A stretch of 64,000 nt of DNA from an uncultured Clostridia bacterium (GCA_944376655.1 CALWDJ010000003.1:1-64000), one strand, 5' to 3'. Shown: positions 10,274 through 20,110, numbered from the stretch's first letter. Made by a program: numbers and translations. Notes: generated by a model from the sequence alone, not told the origin.

Positions 10274-11590
10274 ATGAAAGAATTTTTTCCTATGATACCG
10301 AAAATCAGATACGAAGGAAGCTCGGCAAAAAACGGACTTGCCTTCAGATATTATAATCCGGACGAAGTAATAGCCGGAAAGCCGATGCGTGACCATCTTA
10401 AATTCGCACTTTCCTACTGGCACACGCTTTGCGCGGACGGAACCGATATGTTCGGGCGCGGAACCATGGATAAAAATTTCAGCGGAAAAACTCCGATGGA
10501 AATTTACGAAAACAGGGCTTATGCCGCATTTGAGCTTCTTGATAAACTGAACATAGATTATTTTTGCTTTCATGACCGGGATATTGCCCCTGAAGGCTCA
10601 ACACTTGCCGAAAGCAATGGAAATCTTGATAAAATCGCCGAACTGCTCGAAAAGCTGATGAAAGAGCACGGCAAAAAGCTGCTCTGGGGTACGGCAAACT
10701 GTTTTAATCAACCAAGATATATGCACGGCGCCGGAACATCTCCGAACGCTGATGTTTTTGCCTTTGCCGCCGCGCAGATAAAGAAAGCTATTGAAATAAC
10801 CGTTAAACTGGGCGGAAAAGGCTATGTTTTCTGGGGCGGCAGAGAGGGCTATGAAACGCTTCTCAACACCGATATGATGCTAGAGCAGGATAATATGGCG
10901 TATCTTATGCGCATTGCTGCTGACTACGGCAGATCGATAGGGTTTGACGGTGATTTCTACGTTGAACCTAAGCCGAAGGAGCCGACAAAGCACCAGTACG
11001 ACTTTGATGCCGCCACTGTCGCAGGATTTCTCAGAAAATACGGACTTGACAACGATTTCAAACTAAACATAGAAGCAAATCACGCTACACTTGCGGGTCA
11101 TACCTTCCAGCATGAGCTTGAAATCGCGCGCATTAACGGCCTTTTCGGCTCTATTGACGCCAATCAGGGCGACCTGCTTTTAGGCTGGGACACTGACCAA
11201 TTCCCCACAAATATTTATGATACAACACTGTGTATGTTTGAAGTTCTGCGCGCAGGAGGCTTTACAAACGGAGGTCTTAATTTTGACGCGAAAGCGCGGC
11301 GAGGCTCTTATACCCCGGAGGATATTGCTTACTCATACATTGCCGGTATGGATTCATTTGCTCTCGGTCTCAAGATTGCCGACAGACTGATTTCCGACGG
11401 CAGACTCGATGAATTTGTACGTGAGCGCTACAGCAGCTATAAGAGCGGTATCGGAGCTAAAATAGTTTCCAAAACCGCTACGATAGAAGAACTTGAAAAG
11501 CATGCACTCAGTCTAGGTGAAATAACAACAAACACAAGCGGAAGACAGGAATATCTTGAGAGTATAGTCAATTCTGTTATTTTCGGGTAG
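10274..11590 (+). CDS. xylA: Xylose isomerase
   Basis: Interconverts D-xylose and D-xylulose in the cytosol, with two divalent metals. The length of 438 aa is typical of the class II enzyme of Firmicutes and Bacteroidetes. The catalytic histidine region [13 protein letters not shown] is present, with the signature [17 protein letters not shown] and metal ligands in [17 protein letters not shown] and [11 protein letters not shown] at 10274 follows AGAGGG. It is the first gene of a cluster with a GH3 enzyme (13-bp gap) and xylB. Confidence 0.98.
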   Translation: MKEFFPMIPKIRYEGSSAKNGLAFRYYNPDEVIAGKPMRDHLKFALSYWHTLCADGTDMFGRGTMDKNFSGKTPMEIYENRAYAAFELLDKLNIDYFCFHDRDIAPEGSTLAESNGNLDKIAELLEKLMKEHGKKLLWGTANCFNQPRYMHGAGTSPNADVFAFAAAQIKKAIEITVKLGGKGYVFWGGREGYETLLNTDMMLEQDNMAYLMRIAADYGRSIGFDGDFYVEPKPKEPTKHQYDFDAATVAGFLRKYGLDNDFKLNIEANHATLAGHTFQHELEIARINGLFGSIDANQGDLLLGWDTDQFPTNIYDTTLCMFEVLRAGGFTNGGLNFDAKARRGSYTPEDIAYSYIAGMDSFALGLKIADRLISDGRLDEFVRERYSSYKSGIGAKIVSKTATIEELEKHALSLGEITTNTSGRQEYLESIVNSVIFG

Positions 11591-11603
11591 GGAGCAAAAA
11601 ACT

Positions 11604-13703
11604 ATGAAATACAGCGAGGCATACGAAAAAGCCGAAAAATTAGTTTCTGAAATGACTGTCGAAGAAGCGGCATCGCAATTACTTTATAATTCACCTGCCG
11701 TTGAACGGTTAAATATAAACGAATACAACTGGTGGAACGAAGCGCTTCACGGTGTTGCAAGGGCAGGTACGGCGACTGTTTTTCCACAGGCGATAGGTTT
11801 AGCGGCGACTTTTAATCCGGAGTTAATTGAAAATGTGGCAGAAGTTATTTCCCTCGAAGGCAGGGCAAAATACAATAAAAGCATTGAAGAAAACGACAGA
11901 GATATTTTTAAAGGTCTTACATACTGGTCACCAAACATCAATATTTTCAGAGATCCCCGCTGGGGCAGAGGTCAGGAAACATACGGCGAAGATCCGTTCC
12001 TTACATCAGAATGCGGCTGTGCGTTTGTCAGAGGTCTTCAGGGAGACGGAGAATTTCTTCGATCGGCAGCGTGTGCTAAACATTTCGCTGTTCACAGCGG
12101 ACCCGAGGGGCTCAGGCATACATTTGACGCGAAAGTTTCCGAACAGGATTTATGGGAAACTTATCTGCCGGCATTTGAATGGACTGTGAAATCAGCCGGA
12201 GTTATCGGCGTAATGGGCGCCTACAACAGAACAAACGGAGAGCCTTGCTGCGCAAGCAAAAAACTCATAAAAGATATATTGCTTGACAAATGGAAATTTA
12301 ACGGATATTTTGTTTCTGACTGCGGAGCAATAGCGGACATACATCAAAATCATCATTATACCGAATCCGATACAGAATCCGCGGCTTTGGCGCTTAAACG
12401 CGGATGTAATCTCAACTGCGGATGGATATATCAGAAACTTATAGACGCATATGAAGAAGATATGATAACCGAAGATGAAATTAAAAACGCGGCGGCAAAA
12501 TTATTTGCAGTACGTTTCCTGCTTGGCGAATTTGAAGAAAAGAGACCTTTTTCCGATATTCCCTTTGAAAAGCTGGACTGTCCGGAGCACCGTTCACTGA
12601 ATTTGAAAGCGGCACGTGAAAGCCTTGTTCTCATCGAAAACAAAGAAAACTTTCTTCCGCTTAAGCCGAGTGAAGTTAAGAGCATTGCGGTAGTCGGTCC
12701 AAATTGTATGTCGGTCACGGCACTTGAGGGTAATTATAATGGAAGAGCGTCGGAATATATAACCGTAGCCGACGGAATCAGAAGGATTTTCTCAGAGTCA
12801 ACCGTTAATGTTGCCGAGGGTTCACAGCTGTGGTACGAAAAGAAAAACGATTGGAGCGGATTTGCAAACCTTCACAGCACGGCTGTCGCGGCGGCAAAAG
12901 CGTCTGATTTAACCGTACTTTGTCTCGGACTTGACAGCACAATGGAGGGCGAGGAAGGAAGCGCGGCATCCGAATACAGCGACAAAGGTGATAAGCATAC
13001 GCTTTTTTTGCCTGAAACTCAACAAAAGCTCACCGAAAAAATCTGTGAAGTCTCCGAAAATGTTATTGCGGTTATTATTGCCGGGAGCGCCATAGATCCC
13101 GGTGAAGCTTTAAGGAAGCATGCAAAGGCTATTATTCACGCATGGTACCCGGGTGCTGTCGGCGGACTTGCCGTTGCTGAGCTTATTGCCGGCATTTTCT
13201 CACCTTCCGGTAAACTTCCCGTAACTTTTTACAACGGCAATGACACGCTACCGGATTTTGAAAACTATTCAATGGAAAACAGAACCTACCGCTTTATAAA
13301 AAGTGAGCCGCTTTATCCGTTCGGTTACGGACTCAGCTATACAAATTTTGTTTACAGCAATGCATCAATCAACATAAGCGGCGGTATAAAAATATCCGTA
13401 AATGTTAAAAACACCGGTAAAATTGCAGGAAATGAAAAAGTACAGGTTTATGCCAAATATACCGACTCGGAATGCCGTACGCCAAACTTCCAGCTGTGCG
13501 GAATCAAATCGGTTTATACCGAGCCGGGAGAAAATAGAGCTGTGGAAATAAGCGTTGATGACTACTGGCTTAAAGCGGTTGATGAAGATGGAATTAGGAA
13601 GGAACCTGATAGAACCTTATCGCTTTACGTGGGCGGCCATCAGCCTGATGAACAAAGTACAAAGCTGTGCGGATATTCATGCATTGAAATAAAAATAAGA
13701 TAA
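11604..13703 (+). CDS. Glycoside hydrolase family 3, probable beta-xylosidase
   Basis: 699-aa retaining exo-glycosidase. The N-terminal TIM-barrel carries WWNEALHGVAR, ETYGEDPFL and the nucleophile motif FVSDCGAI with Asp at residue 239. An alpha/beta sandwich and a C-terminal FnIII-like domain (YPFGYGLSYTNF) follow. No signal peptide is visible, so it acts in the cytosol on imported xylo-oligosaccharides. Position between xylA and xylB supports beta-xylosidase over beta-glucosidase; alpha-arabinosidase activity is also possible in this family. Confidence 0.9.
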   Translation: MKYSEAYEKAEKLVSEMTVEEAASQLLYNSPAVERLNINEYNWWNEALHGVARAGTATVFPQAIGLAATFNPELIENVAEVISLEGRAKYNKSIEENDRDIFKGLTYWSPNINIFRDPRWGRGQETYGEDPFLTSECGCAFVRGLQGDGEFLRSAACAKHFAVHSGPEGLRHTFDAKVSEQDLWETYLPAFEWTVKSAGVIGVMGAYNRTNGEPCCASKKLIKDILLDKWKFNGYFVSDCGAIADIHQNHHYTESDTESAALALKRGCNLNCGWIYQKLIDAYEEDMITEDEIKNAAAKLFAVRFLLGEFEEKRPFSDIPFEKLDCPEHRSLNLKAARESLVLIENKENFLPLKPSEVKSIAVVGPNCMSVTALEGNYNGRASEYITVADGIRRIFSESTVNVAEGSQLWYEKKNDWSGFANLHSTAVAAAKASDLTVLCLGLDSTMEGEEGSAASEYSDKGDKHTLFLPETQQKLTEKICEVSENVIAVIIAGSAIDPGEALRKHAKAIIHAWYPGAVGGLAVAELIAGIFSPSGKLPVTFYNGNDTLPDFENYSMENRTYRFIKSEPLYPFGYGLSYTNFVYSNASINISGGIKISVNVKNTGKIAGNEKVQVYAKYTDSECRTPNFQLCGIKSVYTEPGENRAVEISVDDYWLKAVDEDGIRKEPDRTLSLYVGGHQPDEQSTKLCGYSCIEIKIR

Positions 13704-13725
13704 AATTGTATTCGAGGAGCTTTTT

Positions 13726-15258
13726 ATGGGTTATTTATTAGGAATTGATATCGGGACTTCCGGAACAAAAACCGCGCTCTTTAATGAGAAAGGCGCGTTA
13801 ATTGCGTCTGAGACTGCCGGATATCCTCTTTATCAGCCCGAAAACGGCTGGGCGGAACAAAAACCGGAAGATTGGTGGATCGCCGTTGTAACCACAATTA
13901 CCGCAGTACTTCAAAAAAGCGGAATAAACGGAGAAGATATTTCCGGAATAGGACTGTCAGGACAGATGCACGGCCTTGTGATGCTTGACGCAGACAATAA
14001 TGTTTTGAGACCGGCGATTATATGGTGTGACCAGCGAACCGCAAAGGAATGTGACGAGCTTGAGGAAATTGTCGGGAAAGAAAAAATCATATCAATCACC
14101 TCAAATCCTCCGCTTACCGGATTTACCGCTTCAAAAATTCTTTGGGTCAGAAATAAGGAACCTCAAATTTACGACAAGTGCCGGCATATACTGCTTCCAA
14201 AAGATTATATACGCTTTATGCTTACCGGAGAGTACGCGACAGAAGTTTCGGACGCGGGCGGAATGCAGCTGCTTGATGTTCCGAACAGACACTGGTCGGA
14301 TGAGATTCTCTCCAAATTAAAAATTGATAAATCTCTTTTGGCAAGGGTTTATGAATCACCGGACGAAACAGGAAGAATATCATTGTCAGCCGCCCGCATT
14401 ACAGGACTGAAGGCAGGAACTCCTGTCGCGGGGGGTGCCGGAGATAACGCCGCGGCAGCGGTCGGAATGGGGGTTGTCCGCGACGGACGCGGTTTTGTTA
14501 CTATCGGCACAAGCGGTGTTGTTTATGCTCATACCTCTTTCCTTTCACGCGATCCAAAAGGAAGAATACATACGCTTTGCTCCGCAGTTCCTGGCGAATG
14601 GCATATAATGGGCGTTACCCAGGCTGCCGGCCTTTCGCTTAAATGGTTCAAGGATAATCTCTGTGATAAAGAAATATGTTACGCTGAAAAAACAGGTGAA
14701 AATGTTTATGCTTTGCTTGACCGAAAGGCTTCAGAGGTTCCTGTCGGAAGCAACGGCCTGTTTTTCCTCCCATATCTTATGGGTGAACGCAGTCCGCATC
14801 TTAACCCGCATGCGCGCGGTGGATTTATTGGGCTTTCCGCATCACATACAAAAGCAGATATGCTGCGTGCTGTAATGGAGGGCGTCACTTTTTCACTTAA
14901 AGACTGTCTTGATATCTTTGAAGCCGCTGGAGTAAGAGTTGAAAATATTCTCGCGTGCGGCGGAGGCGGTTCAAGCGCATTTTGGCGTCAGATGTTAGCA
15001 GATGTTTTCGGTTGTAAGATTCAGTCGGCTATTTCTTCGGAAGGCGCGGCGCTCGGCGCGGCGATACTCGGAGGTGTATGCAGCGGAATTTACGGCAGTG
15101 TTCAGTCGGCCTGCGATGATATATGCGCCGCTTCCGGAAACTGCACGCCGGATTCGGAAAATCAAATCAAATATTCACATTTTTATAAACTGTACGCATC
15201 TCTTTACCCGGCTCTTAAAAATTTTTATTCTGAATGTTCAAAAGAAAATTTGTACTGA
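13726..15258 (+). CDS. xylB: Xylulokinase
   Basis: Phosphorylates D-xylulose to xylulose-5-phosphate for the pentose phosphate or phosphoketolase route. It is a FGGY-family kinase of 510 aa: N-terminal phosphate-binding GIDIGTSGTKTALF, substrate region SGQMHGLVMLD, catalytic Asp in AGGAGDNAAAAVGMG, and C-terminal adenosine motif ILACGGGGSSAFWRQMLAD. GAGGAG precedes the start. It is the last gene of the xyl cluster; no transporter is linked in this window. Confidence 0.97.
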   Translation: MGYLLGIDIGTSGTKTALFNEKGALIASETAGYPLYQPENGWAEQKPEDWWIAVVTTITAVLQKSGINGEDISGIGLSGQMHGLVMLDADNNVLRPAIIWCDQRTAKECDELEEIVGKEKIISITSNPPLTGFTASKILWVRNKEPQIYDKCRHILLPKDYIRFMLTGEYATEVSDAGGMQLLDVPNRHWSDEILSKLKIDKSLLARVYESPDETGRISLSAARITGLKAGTPVAGGAGDNAAAAVGMGVVRDGRGFVTIGTSGVVYAHTSFLSRDPKGRIHTLCSAVPGEWHIMGVTQAAGLSLKWFKDNLCDKEICYAEKTGENVYALLDRKASEVPVGSNGLFFLPYLMGERSPHLNPHARGGFIGLSASHTKADMLRAVMEGVTFSLKDCLDIFEAAGVRVENILACGGGGSSAFWRQMLADVFGCKIQSAISSEGAALGAAILGGVCSGIYGSVQSACDDICAASGNCTPDSENQIKYSHFYKLYASLYPALKNFYSECSKENLY

Positions 15259-15262
15259 TTAA

Positions 15263-15303
15263 AAAAGAACGGTCACAGTGTTTTAATCTGTGACCGTTCT
15301 TTT
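15263..15303. terminator. Bidirectional terminator between xylB and luxS
   Basis: Sixteen-base perfect stem (15263-15278 with 15288-15303) beginning AAAAGAACGG and ending CCGTTCTTTT, around a 9-nt loop. The A and T tracts are part of the stem, so it serves convergent transcripts on both strands and touches the luxS stop codon. Confidence 0.93.
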
Positions 15304-15769
15304 AATCCGGATAAACAAATCTTTTGTTTTCCGAAATATCCTTTTTATAACGCCTTATATAGTATTTTGCCATTTCAAGATTCTGTTCCGAATAATTACC
15401 ACATTCAGACGGAAGTGCTCCCGGTATATCTCCTTTGAAATTCAGAATAAAATCACACATATCAAGCACAGTACCGGCTATTTCTTCGGGTATTTCGTCT
15501 CCGAAAACAAGAAAATAAAAACCTGTTCTGCACCCCATCGGCCCGAAATAAACGATTTTATCCTTAATATCGCTGTTGCGCAGAAAAGTAGCGCCTAAAT
15601 GCTCTATTGTATGAATAGCAGGCATATCCATAACCGGTTCACGGTTGGGGGCGGTTATTCTCATATCGAATGTTGTCACGGTGCAGCCGGAGTTGCAGTC
15701 CTTCCGTGAAACATAAAGTCCGGGCATCAGCCGCAAATGGTCAATTTTAAAGCTTTCGATTTTATCCAT
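15302..15769 (-). CDS. luxS: S-ribosylhomocysteine lyase (AI-2 synthase)
   Basis: Cleaves S-ribosylhomocysteine to homocysteine and DPD, the AI-2 precursor. The 155-aa protein has zinc ligands His53 and His57 in HTIEHLGATFLR, the signature GPMGCRTGFYF, and Cys123 in SECGNYSEQN. It closes a minus-strand group after the P-type ATPase, 20 bp away. The enzyme that makes its substrate, an MTA/SAH nucleosidase, is at 48777-49475, and metK is at 39.3 kb. Confidence 0.97.
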   Translation of the reverse strand: MDKIESFKIDHLRLMPGLYVSRKDCNSGCTVTTFDMRITAPNREPVMDMPAIHTIEHLGATFLRNSDIKDKIVYFGPMGCRTGFYFLVFGDEIPEEIAGTVLDMCDFILNFKGDIPGALPSECGNYSEQNLEMAKYYIRRYKKDISENKRFVYPD

Positions 15770-15789
15770 ATCAAAGCTCCTTTCCGAAA

Positions 15790-18387
15790 TCAGGAATTAT
15801 CTTTTGATAAACGTTTAATAATTTTAATAATTTCACAGAACGGTACGATAAGAACCGAAAGCAAAAGCGTAAGCAAAAACTGACCGACAGACAGCGCTGT
15901 CATTCCGAAAATATATCCGGCCGGTGTCAAAACGAGGAATAAAATTATAAAAAACGCGAGAAGCGCGGATAAATTAAGAAATCTGTTTGAAAAGATTTTT
16001 CTGTTGAATACCGAGCTCTCAAATTTATTATTGAAGCAATGGAATATCTGGGTCATTGAAAGAACCGAAAAAGCCATTGTCAGCGCTGTTTTTGAGCCGT
16101 CAGTCTTTCCGACGGCAAAGGCTATCAGCGTCATTACGGCAATAAATACGCTCTGTGCGGCTATCGAAGCTACTGAACGGACATTGAAGAATCTGCTTAA
16201 AATTGTATAAGGCTTACGCTTCATTACGGAATCTTCGGCTCTTTCCATGCTGAGTGAAACAGCCGGAGCACAGTCGGTAATAAGATTTATCCAGAGAAGC
16301 TGCACGGCGTTAAGCGGTGAACCGGCAAAAATAAGCATTCCGGCGAAAACTGTCAGCAGCTCGGCGAAATTGCATGACAAAAGATAAAAAACAGATTTTT
16401 TAATATTGTCGAAAAGGCCTCTGCTCTCTTTTACAGCGCAGACAATAGATTCAAATCTGTTGCTCGCGATAATAATATCCGCATTGCCTCTCGCGACATC
16501 GGCCCCGAAACGTCCTATTGCGCATCCTACATCGGCCGCGGCAAGCGCTTCGGCGTCCTGAACACTGTCACCGGTTATAGTTACTACGCTGCCATGATTC
16601 TGCCATGCTTTTACAATTCTTAATTTATCAGACGGAGAAACTCTAGCATAAACAGAATAATCCTCTATTGTTTCTGATAGCTCAGTATCGCTTATACAGG
16701 AAAGTTCTTCCCCTGTAACAGCTTTTGTGCCGTCTTTTAAAATACCGATTCTTCTCGCAACCGAGCTTGCGGTTGTAAGGTTATCACCGGTAATCATTAT
16801 GGTGCGTATGCCGGCTTCCTCACAGGTTTTTATATCTCCTATAACTGTTTCGCGCGGCGGGTCGGAAAGCGCCACAAGACCTACAAAAGTAAGATTTTGC
16901 TCGATTTCCTCATGATTAGGATTTGCCGGAATAGCATCAAGCTGGCGCATCGCAATACAAACAATACGGTAAGCGTCATTTGCGAAAGAATCGTTTATTT
17001 TAAGTATTTCCTCAGTGTTGCAGCCTGCACACTGCCTGACAACAATCTCCGGAGCGCCTTTAACAATAGCGTATGGTATTTCGTTAATCATAGTGATGAC
17101 AGTCATGGTTTTGCGAGCTGAGTCAAAGGGGATTACATTGAGTTTTGGGAAAAGGCTTTCAATATCTTTTTCTGACATTGAATTGTATGCGAGACATGCT
17201 TTTTTTATCGCGTCTTCTGTTGAATCATTCTGAAGTGTTGAGCATGCGGCCGCAAGCTTAAGCACCAGCAGCGTTTTTTCGTCGGCAGCCTCGTTTTCAA
17301 AATCGGTTATTTTATCGCCGTCGAAAATTTTACCGAGCTGCATTTTATTGCGTGTAAGCACACCTGTTTTATCTGAACAGATAACGTCTGTCTTACCGAG
17401 AAGCTCGAGCGCCGATGAATCTTTAACGGTTATTTTATCCTCAACAATACGCTGAACACCTATTGCGATAACAACTGTCGCTATCGCCGGAAGACCCTCG
17501 GGAATGGCAGCCACGCCGAGCGCAATGGCGTTGACAATCATTTTAAGCGTTGTGCTTGCGAAATTTCCGGTATTGAAATTCTGCATCATACCGATAAAAA
17601 ACACAAGAAGACAGACAACAAGAACCGCAATATTTATAATTTTTCCTATTCCGTCAAGCTCATTTTCAAGCGGCAGCTTTTTCTCTCCGGACTGACGGAG
17701 TATCGTAGAAGTTCTGCCGTTTTCCGTATTAAGGCCGGTAGCGACTACAACCGCCTTGGCGCTTCCGTGTGCGACGCTCGTACCTGAAAACACCATATTT
17801 GAGCGGTTTTCGGCTTCGGTAATGTCATCAAGCAACAAATCGGCGTCTTTCTCAACCGGTATATCATCACCTGTAAGCGAGGACTCGTTGCAGCGGAATT
17901 CGTTGCTGTCAATAATCCGCGCGTCAGCCGGAACATAATCCCCTTCTTCAAGCAGAATAATATCGCCCGGCACGAGAAGCGAAGAATTGACCGATTTTAC
18001 CACTCCGTCCCTCAGAACACGAACAGATGGGTTTGAAATACTTTTCATTCGGTCAAGCGCTTCATCACATGAATGAAGATGATAAGCGCTTACTGCCGCG
18101 TTAATCAAAACGATTGCAATTATAAGCAGCGATGAATAGCTGTTTACTTCCCTGTACATAAGGGAAACAATAAAAGAAAGAAGCGCGGTGATTATAAGAA
18201 AAATAACCGTTTTGCCCTTAAGCTGTCCCCAAAACCTATCCAAATATGTAGGTTTATCCGGGTTTGAAATCACATTTTTTCCGTATTCCTCAAGCCGCAT
18301 TTCCGCGACTCCGTTGGGAAGACCTTTTTTACTGTCAACATCAAGCTCGCGCAGTACTTCTTCCGCGCCTGTGCTGTGCCAAATCAT
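15790..18387 (-). CDS. P-type (calcium-like) cation ATPase with divergent catalytic motifs
   Basis: Membrane ion pump of 865 aa with P2-type architecture. The M4 motif IPEGLP (295-300), M5 Asn673/Glu676 and M6 Asn701-xxx-Asp705 match Ca2+-site residues of SERCA/PMR1-like pumps. The phosphorylated Asp339 is present, as are KGAPE and MITGDN. Three near-invariant motifs are altered: TGES reads TGDD (172-175), DKTGTLT reads DKTGVLT (339-345), and TGDGVNDAPAL reads TGDSVQDAEAL (605-615). Magnesium-binding Asp607 and Asp611 remain. It may be a slow or regulatory pump. It lies between luxS and a nuclease, transcribed together. Confidence 0.9.
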   Translation of the reverse strand: MIWHSTGAEEVLRELDVDSKKGLPNGVAEMRLEEYGKNVISNPDKPTYLDRFWGQLKGKTVIFLIITALLSFIVSLMYREVNSYSSLLIIAIVLINAAVSAYHLHSCDEALDRMKSISNPSVRVLRDGVVKSVNSSLLVPGDIILLEEGDYVPADARIIDSNEFRCNESSLTGDDIPVEKDADLLLDDITEAENRSNMVFSGTSVAHGSAKAVVVATGLNTENGRTSTILRQSGEKKLPLENELDGIGKIINIAVLVVCLLVFFIGMMQNFNTGNFASTTLKMIVNAIALGVAAIPEGLPAIATVVIAIGVQRIVEDKITVKDSSALELLGKTDVICSDKTGVLTRNKMQLGKIFDGDKITDFENEAADEKTLLVLKLAAACSTLQNDSTEDAIKKACLAYNSMSEKDIESLFPKLNVIPFDSARKTMTVITMINEIPYAIVKGAPEIVVRQCAGCNTEEILKINDSFANDAYRIVCIAMRQLDAIPANPNHEEIEQNLTFVGLVALSDPPRETVIGDIKTCEEAGIRTIMITGDNLTTASSVARRIGILKDGTKAVTGEELSCISDTELSETIEDYSVYARVSPSDKLRIVKAWQNHGSVVTITGDSVQDAEALAAADVGCAIGRFGADVARGNADIIIASNRFESIVCAVKESRGLFDNIKKSVFYLLSCNFAELLTVFAGMLIFAGSPLNAVQLLWINLITDCAPAVSLSMERAEDSVMKRKPYTILSRFFNVRSVASIAAQSVFIAVMTLIAFAVGKTDGSKTALTMAFSVLSMTQIFHCFNNKFESSVFNRKIFSNRFLNLSALLAFFIILFLVLTPAGYIFGMTALSVGQFLLTLLLSVLIVPFCEIIKIIKRLSKDNS

Positions 18388-18405
18388 CGGAGCACCTCCG
18401 TAATT

Positions 18406-19257
18406 TTATTTTAAAAGCGAAAGATAGTATTCTTTCATTGTACGCGCGTCCTCTGCTTGTGTACCGGCAGATTCGCATATAAAGACAGGATTGCAGCCGT
18501 ATTTGAGCGTAAGCTCCATCACCGGTTCATAATCAGGACCGAATATATCGTCCTCAAATGTCAGATGGCGTTTTTCACCGCCGGCGGTATACTCAATCTT
18601 TGAAAAATGTGAATGGAAATTTTTAAGGCGGTCTGTGCCGAGCTTGTCCTTTATTGCGGTAAATACACGCTCAAAGTCTGCGGCAGTTTTGAAGCAGCCA
18701 AGGTCTCTGGCGTTCAAATGTCCGAAATCGATGCATGGTATCAGACGCTCGTCAAGACTGCAAAGCTCAAGCACTTCATCAAGGGTTCCGAGCTGATTTA
18801 CCTTGCCCATGGTTTCAGGACATATATGGATATGTCCGAGACCCTCGCTGTCAAGTGCTTCAAGAGCCTTTTTCATTGTATCACACGCAAGCTCAAGCGC
18901 TTCTGCTCTTGATATTTTTCCGCACGAACCGGTATGCACAATTATACGCTCACCGCCCATGGCGCTGACCGCTTTGGCAGAAGCGATAATATAATTGACT
19001 GAGTTGTGTCTTTTTTCTTCTTCGACTGATGACATTGAGATATAGTAAGGCGCGTGAAGCGAAAGATAAACTCCGGCGTCCGCCGCCAGCCTGCCGAGGC
19101 TTTTTGCTTTCTCCTCTCCTATGTTCACTCCTCTGCCGCACTGGTACTCAAAACAGTCAAGTCCCATTTTTATAATATATTCCGGAACATCGAGACTGCT
19201 TTTGTAGCCCATAGCGGTAAAGCTGTCCGAAGTGCCGGCAGGACCGAATTTCGGCAT
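18406..19257 (-). CDS. nfo: Endonuclease IV family (AP endonuclease/TIM-barrel) protein
   Basis: Zinc-dependent AP endonuclease family, base-excision repair. The 283-aa protein retains the metal-ligand positions of Nfo in order: LHAPY, IVHTGS, CPETMGK, CIDFGHLNAR, FHSHFSKI and FICESAG. The frame is open to a TTG at 19266, but ATG at 19257 starts MPKFGPAG with GGAGG nine bases upstream and sits one base after the yqeG stop. It is closer to the shorter Nfo-like clade of Firmicutes than to E. coli Nfo, so DNA-repair activity is likely but inferred. Confidence 0.85.
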   Translation of the reverse strand: MPKFGPAGTSDSFTAMGYKSSLDVPEYIIKMGLDCFEYQCGRGVNIGEEKAKSLGRLAADAGVYLSLHAPYYISMSSVEEEKRHNSVNYIIASAKAVSAMGGERIIVHTGSCGKISRAEALELACDTMKKALEALDSEGLGHIHICPETMGKVNQLGTLDEVLELCSLDERLIPCIDFGHLNARDLGCFKTAADFERVFTAIKDKLGTDRLKNFHSHFSKIEYTAGGEKRHLTFEDDIFGPDYEPVMELTLKYGCNPVFICESAGTQAEDARTMKEYYLSLLK

Positions 19258-19258
19258 A

Positions 19259-19762
19259 TCAATCAACCTCCGTATTTCTGATTTTGAGTAATTGTATAAC
19301 CATACGTTCTATCTTCCGTTTAAATCTGAAACTCCTTGAGGTTTCAGGCTTTATAGGATCGAGCAGTACCGTTTTTATACCGTAAAGATTACCTCCGAGC
19401 GTATCGGTGAATACCTGGTCGCCGACTATGGCGGTTTCCTTCTTTTTAGCGCCGACAGCCTTAAGGGCCTGTCCGAATTTAAAAGGCAGAGGTTTTAAAC
19501 CCATGCTGATAAACGGTAAAGACAGTCTTTCCGCGAAAGGCTTGACCCTTTCACGCTTTGAGTTGGACAAAATCACCAGCTTGATACCGGCCTTGCCCAT
19601 TGTATCGAGCCATTCCTCAAGCCCGTCTGTCAGAACAGTACCGTGGTGTGTAGACAAAGTATTGTCAACGTCAAGAATAAGTGATTTTATCCCGTATTTT
19701 TCCAAAAGGCTCAAAGTTACATCAGTTATTCTTGTGAGCTTTATTCTGGGTCTTAAAAGCAT
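19259..19762 (-). CDS. yqeG: YqeG-type HAD phosphatase
   Basis: HAD superfamily IIIA phosphatase of 167 aa, usual length for YqeG. The catalytic motif is LILDVDNTLSTHHG, motif II is VILSNSKRER, and motif III/IV is IVGDQVFTDTLGGNLYG. The cellular substrate is unknown; related proteins act on phosphatidylglycerol phosphate in other lineages. It precedes the nfo-like gene and probably starts the nfo/ATPase/luxS transcript. Confidence 0.9.
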   Translation of the reverse strand: MLLRPRIKLTRITDVTLSLLEKYGIKSLILDVDNTLSTHHGTVLTDGLEEWLDTMGKAGIKLVILSNSKRERVKPFAERLSLPFISMGLKPLPFKFGQALKAVGAKKKETAIVGDQVFTDTLGGNLYGIKTVLLDPIKPETSRSFRFKRKIERMVIQLLKIRNTEVD

Positions 19763-19781
19763 AAATACTCCTTAGTATGAA

Positions 19782-19806
19782 AAAAAGCGGTTAAAAACCG
19801 CTTTTT
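19782..19806 (-). terminator. Terminator after rpsU
   Basis: Stem AAAAAGCGGTT / AACCGCTTTTT with a 3-nt loop, immediately downstream of the rpsU stop. The T tract is within the minus-strand 3' arm. Confidence 0.85.
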
Positions 19807-19817
19807 AACAGTAATTA

Positions 19818-19994
19818 TCAGCGGAACTTTCTTTTACGAGCAGCTTCCGACTTCTTTTTACGCTTTACAGAGGGCTTCTCATAATGCTCTCTCTTGCGGA
19901 CCTCCTGAATAACACCGTCTTTCGCGGTCTGCCTTTTAAAGCGGCGAAGCGCGTTATCAAGAGATTCATTTTCTTTGATTCTTACCTGACTCAT
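19818..19994 (-). CDS. rpsU: 30S ribosomal protein S21
   Basis: Short basic protein of 58 aa: begins [20 protein letters not shown], contains [15 protein letters not shown] and ends ARKRKFR. These are diagnostic of bS21, which acts in translation initiation on the 30S platform. ATG at 19994 has GGGAGGGA upstream. It is a single-gene transcript: it has a strong promoter at 20050-20078 and its own terminator. Confidence 0.97.
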   Translation of the reverse strand: MSQVRIKENESLDNALRRFKRQTAKDGVIQEVRKREHYEKPSVKRKKKSEAARKRKFR

Positions 19995-20049
19995 TTATAT
20001 TCCCTCCCTCCGCAAAATAGCAGGGGTCTAAAATTAAATCGCAAAAATA

Positions 20050-20078
20050 ATTATACATTATTTTTCCGTATCGGTCAA
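20050..20078 (-). promoter_or_regulatory. Sigma-A promoter for rpsU
   Basis: On the minus strand TTGACC (20073-20078), 17 bp, TATAAT (20050-20055), about 55 bases before the start codon. Confidence 0.85.
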
Positions 20079-20110
20079 GACGTACTTTAACCGTAAAAAG
20101 CCGCGGTTAA

